Assembly: GCA_028293765.1 (NCBI GenBank)
Contig: JAQGOG010000114.1
Location: 1-37,775 of the forward strand
DNA from: Gammaproteobacteria bacterium
GTDB lineage: Bacteria > Pseudomonadota > Gammaproteobacteria > Steroidobacterales > Steroidobacteraceae
Length of the DNA stretch: 37,775 nucleotides
Direction: 5' to 3'
Shown here: one piece after another, positions 1 through 9,467 of the stretch
Position numbering within the stretch: the first letter of the stretch is position 1
Layout: each line of letters opens with the position of its first letter
Position numbers and translations under genes: made by a program
The notes under the pieces: model-generated
Told to the model about the DNA's origin: nothing
The model's database searches: none
What the model saw: only the letters and a program-made list of their open reading frames with translations

Positions 1-100
1 TGCTGTGCATATCTGCCTGAACCTCAATTGGGGATGCAGGCAAGAATCGTCAAAGACGGCGTGCGCCGCTATCAGAATCTTTAGCGGAATGTCCGCTTGG

Positions 101-691
101 CTAGGGCGTTTCGATCCGCCTCGGCCACGGCCACATGCGTCCAAACACGCCATCGTGACGCAGAGCGTGGCGCACAGCGGCGAGCACGTGCAACACAATC
201 AACCCCACGAATAGGTATGACGTGACGACATGAATCGTATTGAACACAGCGTAAATTCGCTTGTCATCGATTCCCCAGGGCGGCAGCAGGATGACATTGA
301 AGAGCTTGACCCCGAACTTGCTGAAGTTGGACGCGACATATCCGGACGAGGGCATGACGAGCATGCAGACATAGAGCGCGAGATGACTGATTCTCGATGC
401 CACGCGCTCCCACGCGGGCATGAACGACGGCAGCGGAGGTGGCGGATGTGCGAGGCGCCATCCCAGCCGGAGGAGGATGAGTACGGCTATCGTAAGGCCG
501 GTCGACTTGTGCAGATTTACGTAAAATCCGCGCGTCGGTGTGCCTCGGGGAATCTCCTGCAGATACCAGCCGAAGACAATTTGCCCCAGGACCGACACTG
601 CAATCAGCCAATGCAGGGCAATGGCCACTGCGCCGTAACGATCCGGTTCATCAGCTCCAGGATGGCGGGAATCGACGCTCAATTTGCTCAC
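101..691 (-). CDS. Cytochrome b561 family membrane protein
   Basis: This is a four-helix cytochrome b of the bacterial b561 (CybB/YodB) family, which holds two b haems in the inner membrane and passes electrons between quinol and other carriers. The sequence shows the family pattern of helices carrying histidines: ALHWLIA in helix 1, NLHKSTG before helix 2, SHLALYV in helix 3, and IHVVTSY and VLHVLAAVRHA in helix 4. I chose a GTG start at 691 because it lies 10 bases after the stop of the upstream gene (702); an ATG at 739 would overlap that gene. The product is about 196 residues, normal for the family. It probably forms an operon with the membrane protein before it. Its electron partner is not evident from the context. 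Confidence 0.85.
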   Translation of the reverse strand: MSKLSVDSRHPGADEPDRYGAVAIALHWLIAVSVLGQIVFGWYLQEIPRGTPTRGFYVNLHKSTGLTIAVLILLRLGWRLAHPPPPLPSFMPAWERVASRISHLALYVCMLVMPSSGYVASNFSKFGVKLFNVILLPPWGIDDKRIYAVFNTIHVVTSYLFVGLIVLHVLAAVRHALRHDGVFGRMWPWPRRIETP

Positions 692-701
692 TCGCTGCTG
701 C

Positions 702-1352
702 TCACGACAGAACCGGCGCCACGAGAGCGACGCCGGCAACGACGAGAGCCGCGGACCATAGCCAGTCGAAATTGACCCAGCCTCTGCGTAGGAACGCGAG
801 GCCTACCCATTCGTAAACGATGATAGCAATGAGTCCGGCAGTCGCCAGCATCGCGACGGTGTGTACGATCACGGCCGCGACTGCGACCGACAGGGAGGGC
901 GCCATCCCACTCAGCCACGTCGAATGCAGATGCGCGCTATGGGATGCGCCAACAGGCAAGTGCAGCAACACCGGGATCAACATCACACCGGCACCGTGGC
1001 CGGTTGCCATGAGGAACGACCACAGCAGGAGATGGTGGAACCGGACCTGCATCCCGATGCGACCGAAGTGGCCGCCGGCCAGCCGCACGATGGCCATTGC
1101 GAACAGCAGTATGGCGCAGGCAATCCGCAACGCGTCGAGGTCGACGAACACGCGCAGTGCCACGAAGACTCCGACGATGACGCCGATTGCGAGAGCATGA
1201 CCTGCGGCAATGGGAAGGAGAGACGTCAGGATTGCCACCCGTTTTTGTCGCTGAAGTCCTAGCGCAACAGCGAAAAGCCAGCCCATCGCCGGATTGATCC
1301 CATGAAACGCGCCCAGTGCCGCGAGGATCGCCCAAGTCCCTGGTTCGTTCAT
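702..1352 (-). CDS. Polytopic inner-membrane protein of unknown function
   Basis: This 216-residue, very hydrophobic protein has about six predicted membrane segments. I do not recognise the family with certainty. The segments carry histidines and glycines in the style of small metal or solute permeases: HGINPAMGW near residue 18, AAGHALAIG near 50, ATGHGAGVML near 117, and a histidine-rich loop ASHSAHLHSTW near 135. NiCoT, HupE and LysE-like carriers have comparable His motifs, but no diagnostic signature is present. The ATG at 1352 has no clear ribosome binding site. The gene sits 48 bases after the SBP56 gene and 10 bases before cytochrome b561, so the three are probably co-transcribed. 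A role in metal supply or quinone-linked transport is only a guess. Confidence 0.7.
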   Translation of the reverse strand: MNEPGTWAILAALGAFHGINPAMGWLFAVALGLQRQKRVAILTSLLPIAAGHALAIGVIVGVFVALRVFVDLDALRIACAILLFAMAIVRLAGGHFGRIGMQVRFHHLLLWSFLMATGHGAGVMLIPVLLHLPVGASHSAHLHSTWLSGMAPSLSVAVAAVIVHTVAMLATAGLIAIIVYEWVGLAFLRRGWVNFDWLWSAALVVAGVALVAPVLS

Positions 1353-1400
1353 GAATCACGGCGCGGCGTGACACCAGGCACAGTGCGCCTCGCGTCGTGC

Positions 1401-2789
1401 TCACGGATAGCAATACGTGTCCGAAGAAGAATCCCCGCCCTCGAGCCGGACCTGGTGCGGACGGTAGCCAGCCGCGAACGGCACGAAAAAATCCGGATCG
1501 AGCTTCAGCCCACCCGCGGCATCGGCATCGCACTTCACCATCCAGCCGCTGATCCCTTCCGGATAAAACTGGCTGTCCCAGGCGCGATACAACGAGTTGG
1601 TAAAGTACACGCGGCGGCCATCGCGACTCACTTCGACCATCTGTGGCCCGCCATTCACCGCTCCGGCAGCAGGATGGGGCGTGCGCCTGACGATGCCGCC
1701 AATGTGAACCGAGCCGGTGAGCCTGGGGTTGAATGGATCGGAAACGTCGTATTGACGCAGCTCTCCCGTACCCCAGCAGGAGGCATAGAGGAATCTGTCG
1801 TCGAGCGAGAGGTTGATGTCCGTGAGAAGCGGTGGCACCGCGTTGAACCCTTTCAGGAGCGGCGGAAGCTGGTCGGGCTCAGCGGGCTCGGCTGGAATTT
1901 CGATGACCTTCTGCGCCGTCCATGCACCACCGGCGCGGTGCCACAGCCAGACCGACGACGAGAGGTCCTCGAGGCTCACCACGACGCCAACGAAGCCGAA
2001 CGGCTTGGTGGGATCGCGCGCCTGGCGCAACTCGAGGACGAGCTGATGCTCCGTGCCGAGATCGATCGCCTGGAGATGGCGCCTTCGCCTGAGATCCCAC
2101 ACGTGGAGATGATGGCCGTACTTCGATCCGAGCAACAACTCCGGCACGAGCCCGTTCTCGATCATGCCCGGCGTGCCCCACTCGCTCGTGATCTGGATGT
2201 CATAGCCCAGGTGCCATGCGAAATCATAGGCAAGCTGTTGTGGCCCGCGGTCCACTTCCCAGCGGCCGAGAACCTGAAAGCTGTCATGATCGAGCAGAAA
2301 CAGGCCTCCGGGCGCACCGCCCTGCGGTGTACCCAAGGCGCTCACATAGATGCCTTCGGGGCCGCAATGCAGAGTGTGAGGACGCGAGTAACCACTGCGT
2401 TCGCATACTTCCTGCGGCTCGATCACCTTGACGATCTGCGGCGCCCGCGGGTCGGGCTTGGTATCGAGGACGTGGATTCGTGAGGAGCGCAGGCCCGGAA
2501 CGAGCAGATAGCGCCGTTCGACGTGCGGGTGCGGCGCGTACGGACATAGTGCCGAGCTGCAGGCGTTCCAGCCGAAATGATGCAGCTCATCGCCTGCGTT
2601 AGGCATCTGGATGGTATTGACCAGCTTGCCGTAGCTCGACGCTGCGGGGTTCAGATCGACCACGCCGAGCGCATCGGGTTTCACCCCCTCGGCGTTCAGA
2701 ACCGCCACATAGGCAAGCGTTTCCGGCGGAGCGCGCATGGCCAGGCGGGCCGAGGGGTAGAAGGTCGGATCGGGTGTCCAGGTTGCCAT
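1401..2789 (-). CDS. SBP56 family protein, selenium-binding protein / methanethiol oxidase
   Basis: The protein belongs to the SBP56/SELENBP1 family. Characterised bacterial and human members are copper-dependent methanethiol oxidases that turn methanethiol into formaldehyde, hydrogen sulfide and hydrogen peroxide. The N-terminal ATWTPDPTFYPS, the conserved block DELHHFGWNACSS near residue 73, RPHTLHCGP, and the C-terminal PHQVRLEGGDSSSDTYCYP are family hallmarks, and 462 residues is the usual length. I chose the ATG at 2789 over 2807 because a GAGGGGGAAC ribosome binding site lies about seven bases upstream and the peptide then begins as in homologues. No signal peptide is visible, whereas some oxidases of this family are periplasmic. 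The copper chaperone SCO1 and MauG genes found beside mtoX in Hyphomicrobium are absent, so the exact reaction is uncertain. Confidence 0.88.
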   Translation of the reverse strand: MATWTPDPTFYPSARLAMRAPPETLAYVAVLNAEGVKPDALGVVDLNPAASSYGKLVNTIQMPNAGDELHHFGWNACSSALCPYAPHPHVERRYLLVPGLRSSRIHVLDTKPDPRAPQIVKVIEPQEVCERSGYSRPHTLHCGPEGIYVSALGTPQGGAPGGLFLLDHDSFQVLGRWEVDRGPQQLAYDFAWHLGYDIQITSEWGTPGMIENGLVPELLLGSKYGHHLHVWDLRRRRHLQAIDLGTEHQLVLELRQARDPTKPFGFVGVVVSLEDLSSSVWLWHRAGGAWTAQKVIEIPAEPAEPDQLPPLLKGFNAVPPLLTDINLSLDDRFLYASCWGTGELRQYDVSDPFNPRLTGSVHIGGIVRRTPHPAAGAVNGGPQMVEVSRDGRRVYFTNSLYRAWDSQFYPEGISGWMVKCDADAAGGLKLDPDFFVPFAAGYRPHQVRLEGGDSSSDTYCYP

Positions 2790-2950
2790 GAGACAGTTCC
2801 CCCTCACGGTACGGGCGCGTGCTCACCGGTCTCTATACCGCCCCGCTCTCAACACGTCAACAGGCATCACAGACACCGGTCGCCTGCAGCGCAACCTACG
2901 CTATTTGCGCACACCCGTGCCCAGCCCTGGGCCGGACCTGGGGCGACTCA

Positions 2951-4027
2951 TCAGGCCACGCCGGTCACACAACTCTGCTGCCGATACTCCGCGACCGAGA
3001 TGATTCGCTGTGCGCGCGTATCCCAAAGAATGCACTTCAGCGCGCCATAGACCTGCGACAGTTTCACGCGGGTGACGTGCGGAAACAGATGCTCATATTC
3101 ATCGTGACAGTCGACCAGACAGTAGTTTGGAATGTTGGCCGACAGATGGTGAATGTGATGATAGCCGATGCTGACGGTAAACCAGTTCAGCCAGCGCGGC
3201 AGGACCAGGAAGCTCGTCCCCTCGATCGCCCCGGTGTCGTAATCCCAGCGTTGGCTGTCGCTCGCATAGGCGTGCTCGAAATTGTGCTGCACCGTGAACA
3301 GCACGATGCCCGCCCCGCCGGCGATCGACAGGCTGAGCAGATAAATTGAAAAAAACAGCGCCGTGCCGCATGCGTAACACATCGACACCCACAGGCTCAG
3401 CAGCACGATATTGTTCCAGAACATGTGCCAATACTCCCTGGCCGATTTCCACTGACGCGTCTCATAACTGGCGGCGTGCTCGCGCAGCGAGATGTTCGGC
3501 CGCGCTGCCTTGTTCCTGACAACGTGGCTCAGGAGGCCGAGACTGCCCTTCAACCACGTAAAGCGCGGGTTGAAAATCAGATAGATGAAGCCCGCAAGCG
3601 GCGCGGCGGCGATGCTGCACTTTTGTCTGTACAGGCACTGTTGCACGCCGGACATCGCCGCGTATTCGTCCACCGACCGCGTCGAGTAGGGTCCGCGGTA
3701 TTTTTCCCAATTGCCGTTATGGGCATGGTGATAATTGTGATGCTGCGACCAGACATACTGCGGCATGCCCGACACGACACCCAGGAGAAACCCGACGGCG
3801 CGATTGAGCCCGCGAGCGCGAAACAAGCTGCCATGGCCACATTCGTGCATCAGCCCGAAAACGCGGACGGTAAACAGCGTAATGAGGGGTATTGCGGCGG
3901 CGGCGACCCAGTAGGAAACGCCGGCACACACGATGGCGGCCCACCAAAGGAGCGCCAAGGGCACTAACGTCGTTAGGACTTGCGTCAGTCCTTTGGCGTT
4001 ATCGGACTTTGTATAACGGCCAATCAT
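2951..4027 (-). CDS. Membrane fatty acid desaturase family protein
   Basis: This is a di-iron membrane desaturase or hydroxylase that acts on acyl lipids or related hydrocarbons. All three histidine boxes are present: HECGH at residues 61-65, QHHNYHHAHNG at about 95-104, and HHIHH at 290-294, with an extra QHNFEHAY at 248. Hydrophobic pairs flank the boxes. I place the start at the ATG of MIGRYTKSDN (4027), which gives 358 residues. The frame stays open to an ATG at 4198, but those extra 57 residues do not look like the family, and a TATAAT hexamer lies inside them at 4091-4096. The ribosome binding site at 4027 is weak, so the start is uncertain. The gap to the SBP56 gene is 161 bases, so it may be an independent unit. 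Regiospecificity and substrate cannot be read. Confidence 0.85.
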   Translation of the reverse strand: MIGRYTKSDNAKGLTQVLTTLVPLALLWWAAIVCAGVSYWVAAAAIPLITLFTVRVFGLMHECGHGSLFRARGLNRAVGFLLGVVSGMPQYVWSQHHNYHHAHNGNWEKYRGPYSTRSVDEYAAMSGVQQCLYRQKCSIAAAPLAGFIYLIFNPRFTWLKGSLGLLSHVVRNKAARPNISLREHAASYETRQWKSAREYWHMFWNNIVLLSLWVSMCYACGTALFFSIYLLSLSIAGGAGIVLFTVQHNFEHAYASDSQRWDYDTGAIEGTSFLVLPRWLNWFTVSIGYHHIHHLSANIPNYCLVDCHDEYEHLFPHVTRVKLSQVYGALKCILWDTRAQRIISVAEYRQQSCVTGVA

Positions 4028-4090
4028 GGCGCGTTTCTGTTGCTTCACGCAGTCGATCGACGACAAGATAGAATACCCGCCCGGGCCGAA

Positions 4091-4096
4091 ATTATA
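4091..4096 (-). promoter_or_regulatory. Possible -10 element upstream of the desaturase gene
   Basis: The minus strand reads TATAAT, a perfect sigma-70 -10 hexamer, in a locally AT-richer patch 64 bases before the proposed desaturase start at 4027. No convincing -35 hexamer lies 16-18 bases further upstream, so the call is weak. It mainly supports the shorter start. Confidence 0.25.
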
Positions 4097-4199
4097 GTTG
4101 TGGGGAAACGCCGCTCCCCAGTCTAGCAGAGGAACCGTATGACCGTGGGTCACGCGGACTGGCAGCACCACACCTTCCATGTTTCGAGACAAATACAAC

Positions 4200-4571
4200 T
4201 GGATTTGGTTCCAGGGCGGGCACGCGCTGCGACCCTTACGGCGGCCGTTGCGAAGGACGACTCCTGACCCGCTGAGGTGAGCCCGCGCCGTTGTGTGGGC
4301 GATACAAAGCGTGCTCGGCTCTGCCGCGAATGGGCGGTCCGATTTGTTGCGAATGCCGAGGCAACAGGCCGTACGCGTCGTGCGTCAGCCGTCCCGTCCT
4401 ACTGCCGATTCGTGCGTTGCGTCCCGGGTACCTCGGCCATGAGCGCACAGGCCCAAGCGCGGTCCCTCGCGCTCGCAAAAAACCTCCAGCAAGGTATTCG
4501 GGTAGTGCCTCGCCTTCGACCTTTGTCTCATAGCGCACATTGGAAAAGCACCTTTCAGCTAGTGCGGGCGT
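4200..4571. other. Intergenic stretch with no supported gene
   Basis: Between the desaturase region and the end of the PQQ dehydrogenase gene I find no convincing coding sequence. Open frames of 80-113 codons exist on both strands (for example 4236-4538 minus and 4277-4618 plus). They lack recognisable motifs and good ribosome binding sites, and they overlap one another as GC-rich shadows do. No RNA gene, strong terminator or repeat is evident. The stretch may hold the promoter of the desaturase unit. Confidence 0.5.
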
Positions 4572-6671
4572 CTACCGGTGGTCTTCCTTACGGAGCTGAA
4601 TCGAATCCGCGACGATGAAAGCGTGTACGGCGCGTACGTCCTGAGCCGAAAGAACGTCATCGAACGAAGGCATGCCAGCGTACTGGTAAGCGCCCTTGAG
4701 AACGATTGCCTCAAAGTTCTGATGCGCTTCCGGCGGCAGATTCCACAGGTCGGGATACCCGTTCAGCCTGCCACGGAAGCCGTGACAAGCGGCGCAACGC
4801 TCGAAGACCTCCTCCCCGCGTTTGAGTACCTCGGCGTCGTTCGAGATTGCCGCCGGTAGAGGAAAACGTGTCAGGGCTGTGCGTACCGGCGGCAGCGGCA
4901 CCGCTGCGCCGCCGACCCTGAAAACCAGTAGACGCTCGTTATTCTGATATTTTGCGGGCGCGGTGCCGGGCAGATAGCCTATTGCCGTCATCGCGCCGCC
5001 AAAGTTCGCGAGCACGGCGACGTACTGAGTGCCGTCGATCTCATAGGAAATCGGTCCCGCCATGATGGCGGTCCCCGTCTCGATCCGCTTCAAGACCTCA
5101 CCGCTCGCCGCATCATAGGCGACGAATGCTCCATCGCTCGAGCCCTGAAACACCAGTCCGCCGGCGGTGGACAGGGCGCCGCCGCTCCAGATCGGCATGG
5201 GTTTCGAGCTCCACGCGACCTTCTGCGACACGGGATCCCAAGCCTCCAGGCGATTCTGCATGACCGGCTGCGGCTGCCCCCGCAGCAGCGCGGGATCGAC
5301 CGGACCCACGACGAACGCGACCTGGTCGCCCTCGTTGTTGGCACCGGATCTGAATTTGACGCCAGCGGCCGGCACGCTGCCGAATACCATGGGCGTTTCC
5401 ATGACCGGGATGTACACGAGATGCGTTTGCAGGCTGTACGACATCGGCATCCAGCCATGTCCGCCGGCCTGCGACGGCCAGATCACCTTCCGGGTCTGAG
5501 AATAGTCGGCCTGCGACGCGATTCGTGGGCGGCCCGACTGCGGATCCACCGAATCGGCCCACGTCACGGTCGTGTACTTTTCAGCGCTGATGAGCTTGCC
5601 GGTAACCCGGTCCAACACATAGAAGAACCCGTTCTTGGGGGCCTGCATCAGTACTTTGCGTATCCCGCCCTCGAGATTCAGGTCGGCGAGCACGATGTTC
5701 TGGGTGGCGGTGTAATCCCAACTGTCCCCGGGCGTCGTCTGGTAATACCACTTCATGCGCCCGGTATCGGCCTCGACCGCCACGATCGAGGCGAGAAAGA
5801 GATTGTCCCCGCCCCCCGGGCTGCGGATCCACCCCGGATGGGGACAGCCGTTGCCGACCCCGATGTAGAGAAGGTTGAGCGTGGGATCGTAAACCATCGA
5901 ATCCCACGCCGTGCCGCCACCACCCAGATCCCAGCGGGATTGGGTACTCCAGGTCTTGCGCGCCAGGGTAATGTCCGGACTTTCATCGGGCCCTTTTGCA
6001 GGATCGCCCGGTACGGTGAAGAATCGCCATGCGAGTCGGCCGGACTGCAGATCGTAGGCACTGACGTACCCCCGGGCGCCCATCTCAGCCCCACCGTTGC
6101 CGATTACGACGTTGTGGCCGGCGATGCGTGGCGCGCCTGTGCTGGCGTAGTTCATCGACACGCGGTCGACGAACGTATCCGCGCGCCACTTTTCCCTCCC
6201 CGTCGATGCGTCGAGGGCAATAAGAAACCCGTCGACGGATGCAACATAGACGAGCCCTTTCCAGACGGCCACGCCCCGATTGACGACGTCACAGCAGGTG
6301 CGTCGCGCCCACTGTCCATCAACGCCGGGATCGTACTTCCACAGCAGCTTTCCGGTCTTCGCGTCGACGGCGTACACCACGCTCCATGGGCCGGAAAAGT
6401 ACATCACGCCAGCGACGACGATGGCGGAAGCCTCGTTGCCACGATGCGTACGTCCCCGGACCACGAAATCATTGAAGCTCCAGGCGAGCCCCAGCTGACC
6501 GACGTTTTCCTTATTGATGCGCGTCAGCGGCGAGAACCGCTCTTCGCTGAAAGTTCCGCCATACAGAGGCCATGCCGTGTCTGCCGCAACCGACTCTGCG
6601 GCGTGCGCAGGACACAATGGCGCCGTAAGCAGGAGAATTCCGAACCAGACGGCGTTACGAGTGCGACTCAC
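4572..6671 (-). CDS. PQQ-dependent quinohaemoprotein dehydrogenase with C-terminal cytochrome c domain
   Basis: This is a periplasmic PQQ enzyme of the type II quinohaemoprotein alcohol dehydrogenase group. It oxidises alcohols or similar substrates and passes electrons from PQQ to its own haem c. A signal peptide covers about residues 1-25. The eight-bladed propeller follows with the vicinal disulfide pair CC at 126-127, GGGGTAWD at 250-257, GVGNG at 271-275 and the catalytic aspartate D319 in GDSWDYT. A C-terminal haem domain has CAACH at 626-630 and a candidate Met ligand at 667. The product is 699 residues, a normal length. The GTG start at 6671 is set by GAGGAG seven bases upstream, which overlaps the receptor stop; the gap to the receptor is 11 bases. 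Two residues after D319 is Thr, not the Asp of lanthanide enzymes, so calcium is expected. Confidence 0.92.
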   Translation of the reverse strand: MSRTRNAVWFGILLLTAPLCPAHAAESVAADTAWPLYGGTFSEERFSPLTRINKENVGQLGLAWSFNDFVVRGRTHRGNEASAIVVAGVMYFSGPWSVVYAVDAKTGKLLWKYDPGVDGQWARRTCCDVVNRGVAVWKGLVYVASVDGFLIALDASTGREKWRADTFVDRVSMNYASTGAPRIAGHNVVIGNGGAEMGARGYVSAYDLQSGRLAWRFFTVPGDPAKGPDESPDITLARKTWSTQSRWDLGGGGTAWDSMVYDPTLNLLYIGVGNGCPHPGWIRSPGGGDNLFLASIVAVEADTGRMKWYYQTTPGDSWDYTATQNIVLADLNLEGGIRKVLMQAPKNGFFYVLDRVTGKLISAEKYTTVTWADSVDPQSGRPRIASQADYSQTRKVIWPSQAGGHGWMPMSYSLQTHLVYIPVMETPMVFGSVPAAGVKFRSGANNEGDQVAFVVGPVDPALLRGQPQPVMQNRLEAWDPVSQKVAWSSKPMPIWSGGALSTAGGLVFQGSSDGAFVAYDAASGEVLKRIETGTAIMAGPISYEIDGTQYVAVLANFGGAMTAIGYLPGTAPAKYQNNERLLVFRVGGAAVPLPPVRTALTRFPLPAAISNDAEVLKRGEEVFERCAACHGFRGRLNGYPDLWNLPPEAHQNFEAIVLKGAYQYAGMPSFDDVLSAQDVRAVHAFIVADSIQLRKEDHR

Positions 6672-6682
6672 GCAGGTACTCC

Positions 6683-9397
6683 TCAGAAGGAAGTCTTCAG
6701 GCTCACGCCTATGGTGCGTGGACGCAGCGTCGTCGCAATGGACGAGCCGGCCGACGTGCCCCGCGCGAAGTCCAGAAGCGGCGCCGCGTTGGTGAGATTG
6801 TCGCAGTAGACCCGGTACTGCCAAGTGCCATTGGTGAGGCGGATGCTCGTGTTGATCACGTGATACGCCTGTTGAATCTGAGTCCCGTCGGGAATCTGCC
6901 CGGAGCTCCCGTCGGGGTACGTTACGGGGGCAAACGATTCGAAACTGCGGAGGTTGGAGCCGTGATATTGATATTCCGCTCGAAAGTTCGCCGTCCAGGC
7001 CGCCGAACGCAGGAACTCATAGTCACCGTAGAGACTGCCCATCCACTTCGGTGTATCCAAAACCGGTTGGCCGACTTGCGCGGACACTCCCGGAGCGCTC
7101 GCCGTGATCCGCGTGTCGGCGTACGAAGCGGTGCCGCCAAGGGAGACCCCGCCACCGACGGCGGACTCAGCCGACAGCTCCGCACCCTTGATCGTGGCCG
7201 CACCGACATTGCCGGTGAATTGGAAGCCGCAGGACAGGAGATTGACGGCCTGCTGGATCTTTTTCCAGTCGGTGTAGTAAATGGCACCGTTGACGACCAG
7301 GTGCGCCGGCGCAAATTCGTTCTTGCTGCCGATCTCATAGGTCCACAGGCTGTCGGGCTCGAAGGTCGCGGGCGCGCGAGTAATGCCCAGGCGCTGGAAA
7401 TCCGGTCCACACAGCGGGCTGTCCGTATTGAAGCGATTCGGGCCACCCGGACGAAACCCCTTGCTCGCACTCGCGTACAGCATGTGGTCGTCCAACGGAC
7501 GATACGTCACGCCGACTTTGGGTGTGAACCCGACGTCGGTGCTCCGCTTACCGTTGACCTCACTGTGGCCTCCATTCAACACGCCGTCGAACGTTCCGTT
7601 TATCGTCTGTTTGATGTCAAACCACCGCAGGCCCACGCTCGCATCCCACCGGGGAGTTATCGTGTAAGTGAGATCCCCGAACACGGCCTCTTGCGTGGTG
7701 GAGGTGAGCTGGTCCCCTGCGTAGGTGATGTCGGTACCCGTTCCCAGGAAGTTTCCGGCTCCGACCGTATCGACACTCTGATTCAACTCATCCCGCTGGT
7801 GCGAATAATACAGACCGGCGGTCCATTTCAGAGCGGCTGACGGATCGATGGAAGCCAGGCGCAGCTCCTGGCTGAAGGTACGCGAGCTCGTGTTCGAGGT
7901 GTTATAGGAGTTATCCGGCAGCAGGGGGGGCACCAGCCCGCCGATGAACTGCGAATAATCGCGATCCCACTCGACCCTGCGATCGACATAGCCCGTCAGC
8001 GAGGTGACTGCCACACTGCCCAGCGATTGGGTGATGTTCAAACCATAGATGTCAAGATTGTCGCGGGTGGGTTGATCGAAGCGAAACGCGGCTGCGAAGT
8101 GCGGCAGGTTGGTGAAGAATTGCTCGGGATTGGCCTTGTCACTGCGCTGAATGCTGGCGGTCGGCAGGATGGTGAGCGCGGAATCGGACGCGTATTTCGC
8201 CGAGAAACGCGCCGCAACGGTCTTTCTCTGGTTGACGTCCTCGCGACCATACGTACTCAGCGATGGAAATGTCACTGGCTGGAACGCGGCCGGGGGTTGG
8301 GTTGCGCTTTGCGCCCAGGATTGCACCTGGGCATGGGGCACGTAGTCCACATAGCCCGAGTCCAGGCGGTAAGACGCTCCCAACCGGACCGCCAGTGCGT
8401 CGGCGAGCAGCGGCAGATTGATGACTGAGCTCACATTGTAGGAAAGTCCGCCGTATTGCGTGGACGAGACACCCGCCTCGGCGGTGACATCGGTCTGATT
8501 CAATACCGGCTGGCGGCTGACATACTTGATGGCCCCGCCCATTGCGCTGCCGCCGTACAGAGTTCCCTGCGGACCCTTCAGCACTTCCACTCGATCCAGA
8601 TCGAGCAGCACGGGATCGGCCGCGCCCGCGAAGCCGGTGCTCACCGTCACCAGCGAAATGTCATCGAGGTAGATGCCGACCGTTGGGCTCGAGGCCGCGG
8701 TAGCCACACCGCGAATCGAATAATGGCTTTGCCCGGGCTCGACGCCGGAATACGAAACGCCCGGAATCGAGAGAAGAATGTCGTGAAAATCGCGTGCTCC
8801 CAGTCGATCGAGCGCATCTCCCGAGAGAGCGCTGACCGACTGCGGCACGTCCTGAAGGCGCTGTTCCCGCTTCTGTGCGGTGACGACGATTTCCTCGAGG
8901 GTGGAAAACTCCTGGGCCGGAGCCCCTGCTGCCTTCTTGTCGGAACTTACGGAGTTGGGCCCCGAAGATGCTCCTTGATCCACCTGAGCCAGGCGAAATC
9001 GGTCGAGGAAACTCGCCTTGCCCTCCTTTCCCCGTCCCTCTCCAACCGGCGCGGCAGGCGGCTGCGACCCGTAGTCCGCCGTCGTTGCCGCGATGGGCAC
9101 GATCGTGACGGTCTTGTCGTCGAGATACCGGAAGGTCAGACCGGTTCCCTTCAGCAGCTCCTTGATCGCCTCCTCCGGGGTGAACTCGCCGACCGCGCCC
9201 TGCGTGCGCAGATGGTCGATCTCTTCGGATACATACACGATCTGGAAGTTGCGATCCCTGGCGAGCGTCTGCAGGGCGGGACCGAGCCCTTGCGAGGGAA
9301 TGCTGGTCTCTTTCCTGATGGAGGCATGGACATTGTCCGCCTCAGCGAGGCCAACTATCGACAGGCACAGTGCCGTAACCACGACGCTCAACCGCAT
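6683..9397 (-). CDS. TonB-dependent receptor with N-terminal STN signalling domain
   Basis: This is an outer-membrane, TonB-energised transducer receptor of the FecA type. Besides importing a ligand it signals to the FecR/sigma pair. From the start at 9397 (GGGGGAG six bases upstream) there is a signal peptide to about residue 20, then an STN domain at about 27-105 (IPSQGLGPALQTLARDRN and the downstream EEAIKELLKGTGL). A linker leads to a TonB-box-like EEIVVTAQKRE, the plug with PGVSYSGV and IRGVATA, then the barrel ending in a terminal Phe (VSLKTSF). About 904 residues is normal. An ATG at 9460 is in frame but would lose the signal peptide position. It lies downstream of fecR with its own predicted ECF-type promoter and directly precedes the PQQ dehydrogenase. 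The ligand is unknown. Confidence 0.93.
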   Translation of the reverse strand: MRLSVVVTALCLSIVGLAEADNVHASIRKETSIPSQGLGPALQTLARDRNFQIVYVSEEIDHLRTQGAVGEFTPEEAIKELLKGTGLTFRYLDDKTVTIVPIAATTADYGSQPPAAPVGEGRGKEGKASFLDRFRLAQVDQGASSGPNSVSSDKKAAGAPAQEFSTLEEIVVTAQKREQRLQDVPQSVSALSGDALDRLGARDFHDILLSIPGVSYSGVEPGQSHYSIRGVATAASSPTVGIYLDDISLVTVSTGFAGAADPVLLDLDRVEVLKGPQGTLYGGSAMGGAIKYVSRQPVLNQTDVTAEAGVSSTQYGGLSYNVSSVINLPLLADALAVRLGASYRLDSGYVDYVPHAQVQSWAQSATQPPAAFQPVTFPSLSTYGREDVNQRKTVAARFSAKYASDSALTILPTASIQRSDKANPEQFFTNLPHFAAAFRFDQPTRDNLDIYGLNITQSLGSVAVTSLTGYVDRRVEWDRDYSQFIGGLVPPLLPDNSYNTSNTSSRTFSQELRLASIDPSAALKWTAGLYYSHQRDELNQSVDTVGAGNFLGTGTDITYAGDQLTSTTQEAVFGDLTYTITPRWDASVGLRWFDIKQTINGTFDGVLNGGHSEVNGKRSTDVGFTPKVGVTYRPLDDHMLYASASKGFRPGGPNRFNTDSPLCGPDFQRLGITRAPATFEPDSLWTYEIGSKNEFAPAHLVVNGAIYYTDWKKIQQAVNLLSCGFQFTGNVGAATIKGAELSAESAVGGGVSLGGTASYADTRITASAPGVSAQVGQPVLDTPKWMGSLYGDYEFLRSAAWTANFRAEYQYHGSNLRSFESFAPVTYPDGSSGQIPDGTQIQQAYHVINTSIRLTNGTWQYRVYCDNLTNAAPLLDFARGTSAGSSIATTLRPRTIGVSLKTSF

Positions 9398-9467
9398 GAG
9401 AACTCCCCCGCCTTTGACAAGGCTGTTTATGCCCATCGCCGGACGATGCGACGAGCTCATGCGGGAG

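Noticed and set aside
1302..2483. Long plus-strand open frame opposite the SBP56 gene
   Set aside because: It lies antisense to a clearly conserved gene, has no family motifs and Arg/Glu-rich shadow composition typical of GC-rich DNA.
4028..4198. 57-residue N-terminal extension of the desaturase
   Set aside because: It is not desaturase-like, would contain a TATAAT box, and the shorter product has the usual family length.
5421..6809. 462-codon plus-strand frame opposite the PQQ dehydrogenase
   Set aside because: It is antisense to a gene with signal peptide, PQQ and haem motifs; the translation has no recognisable features.
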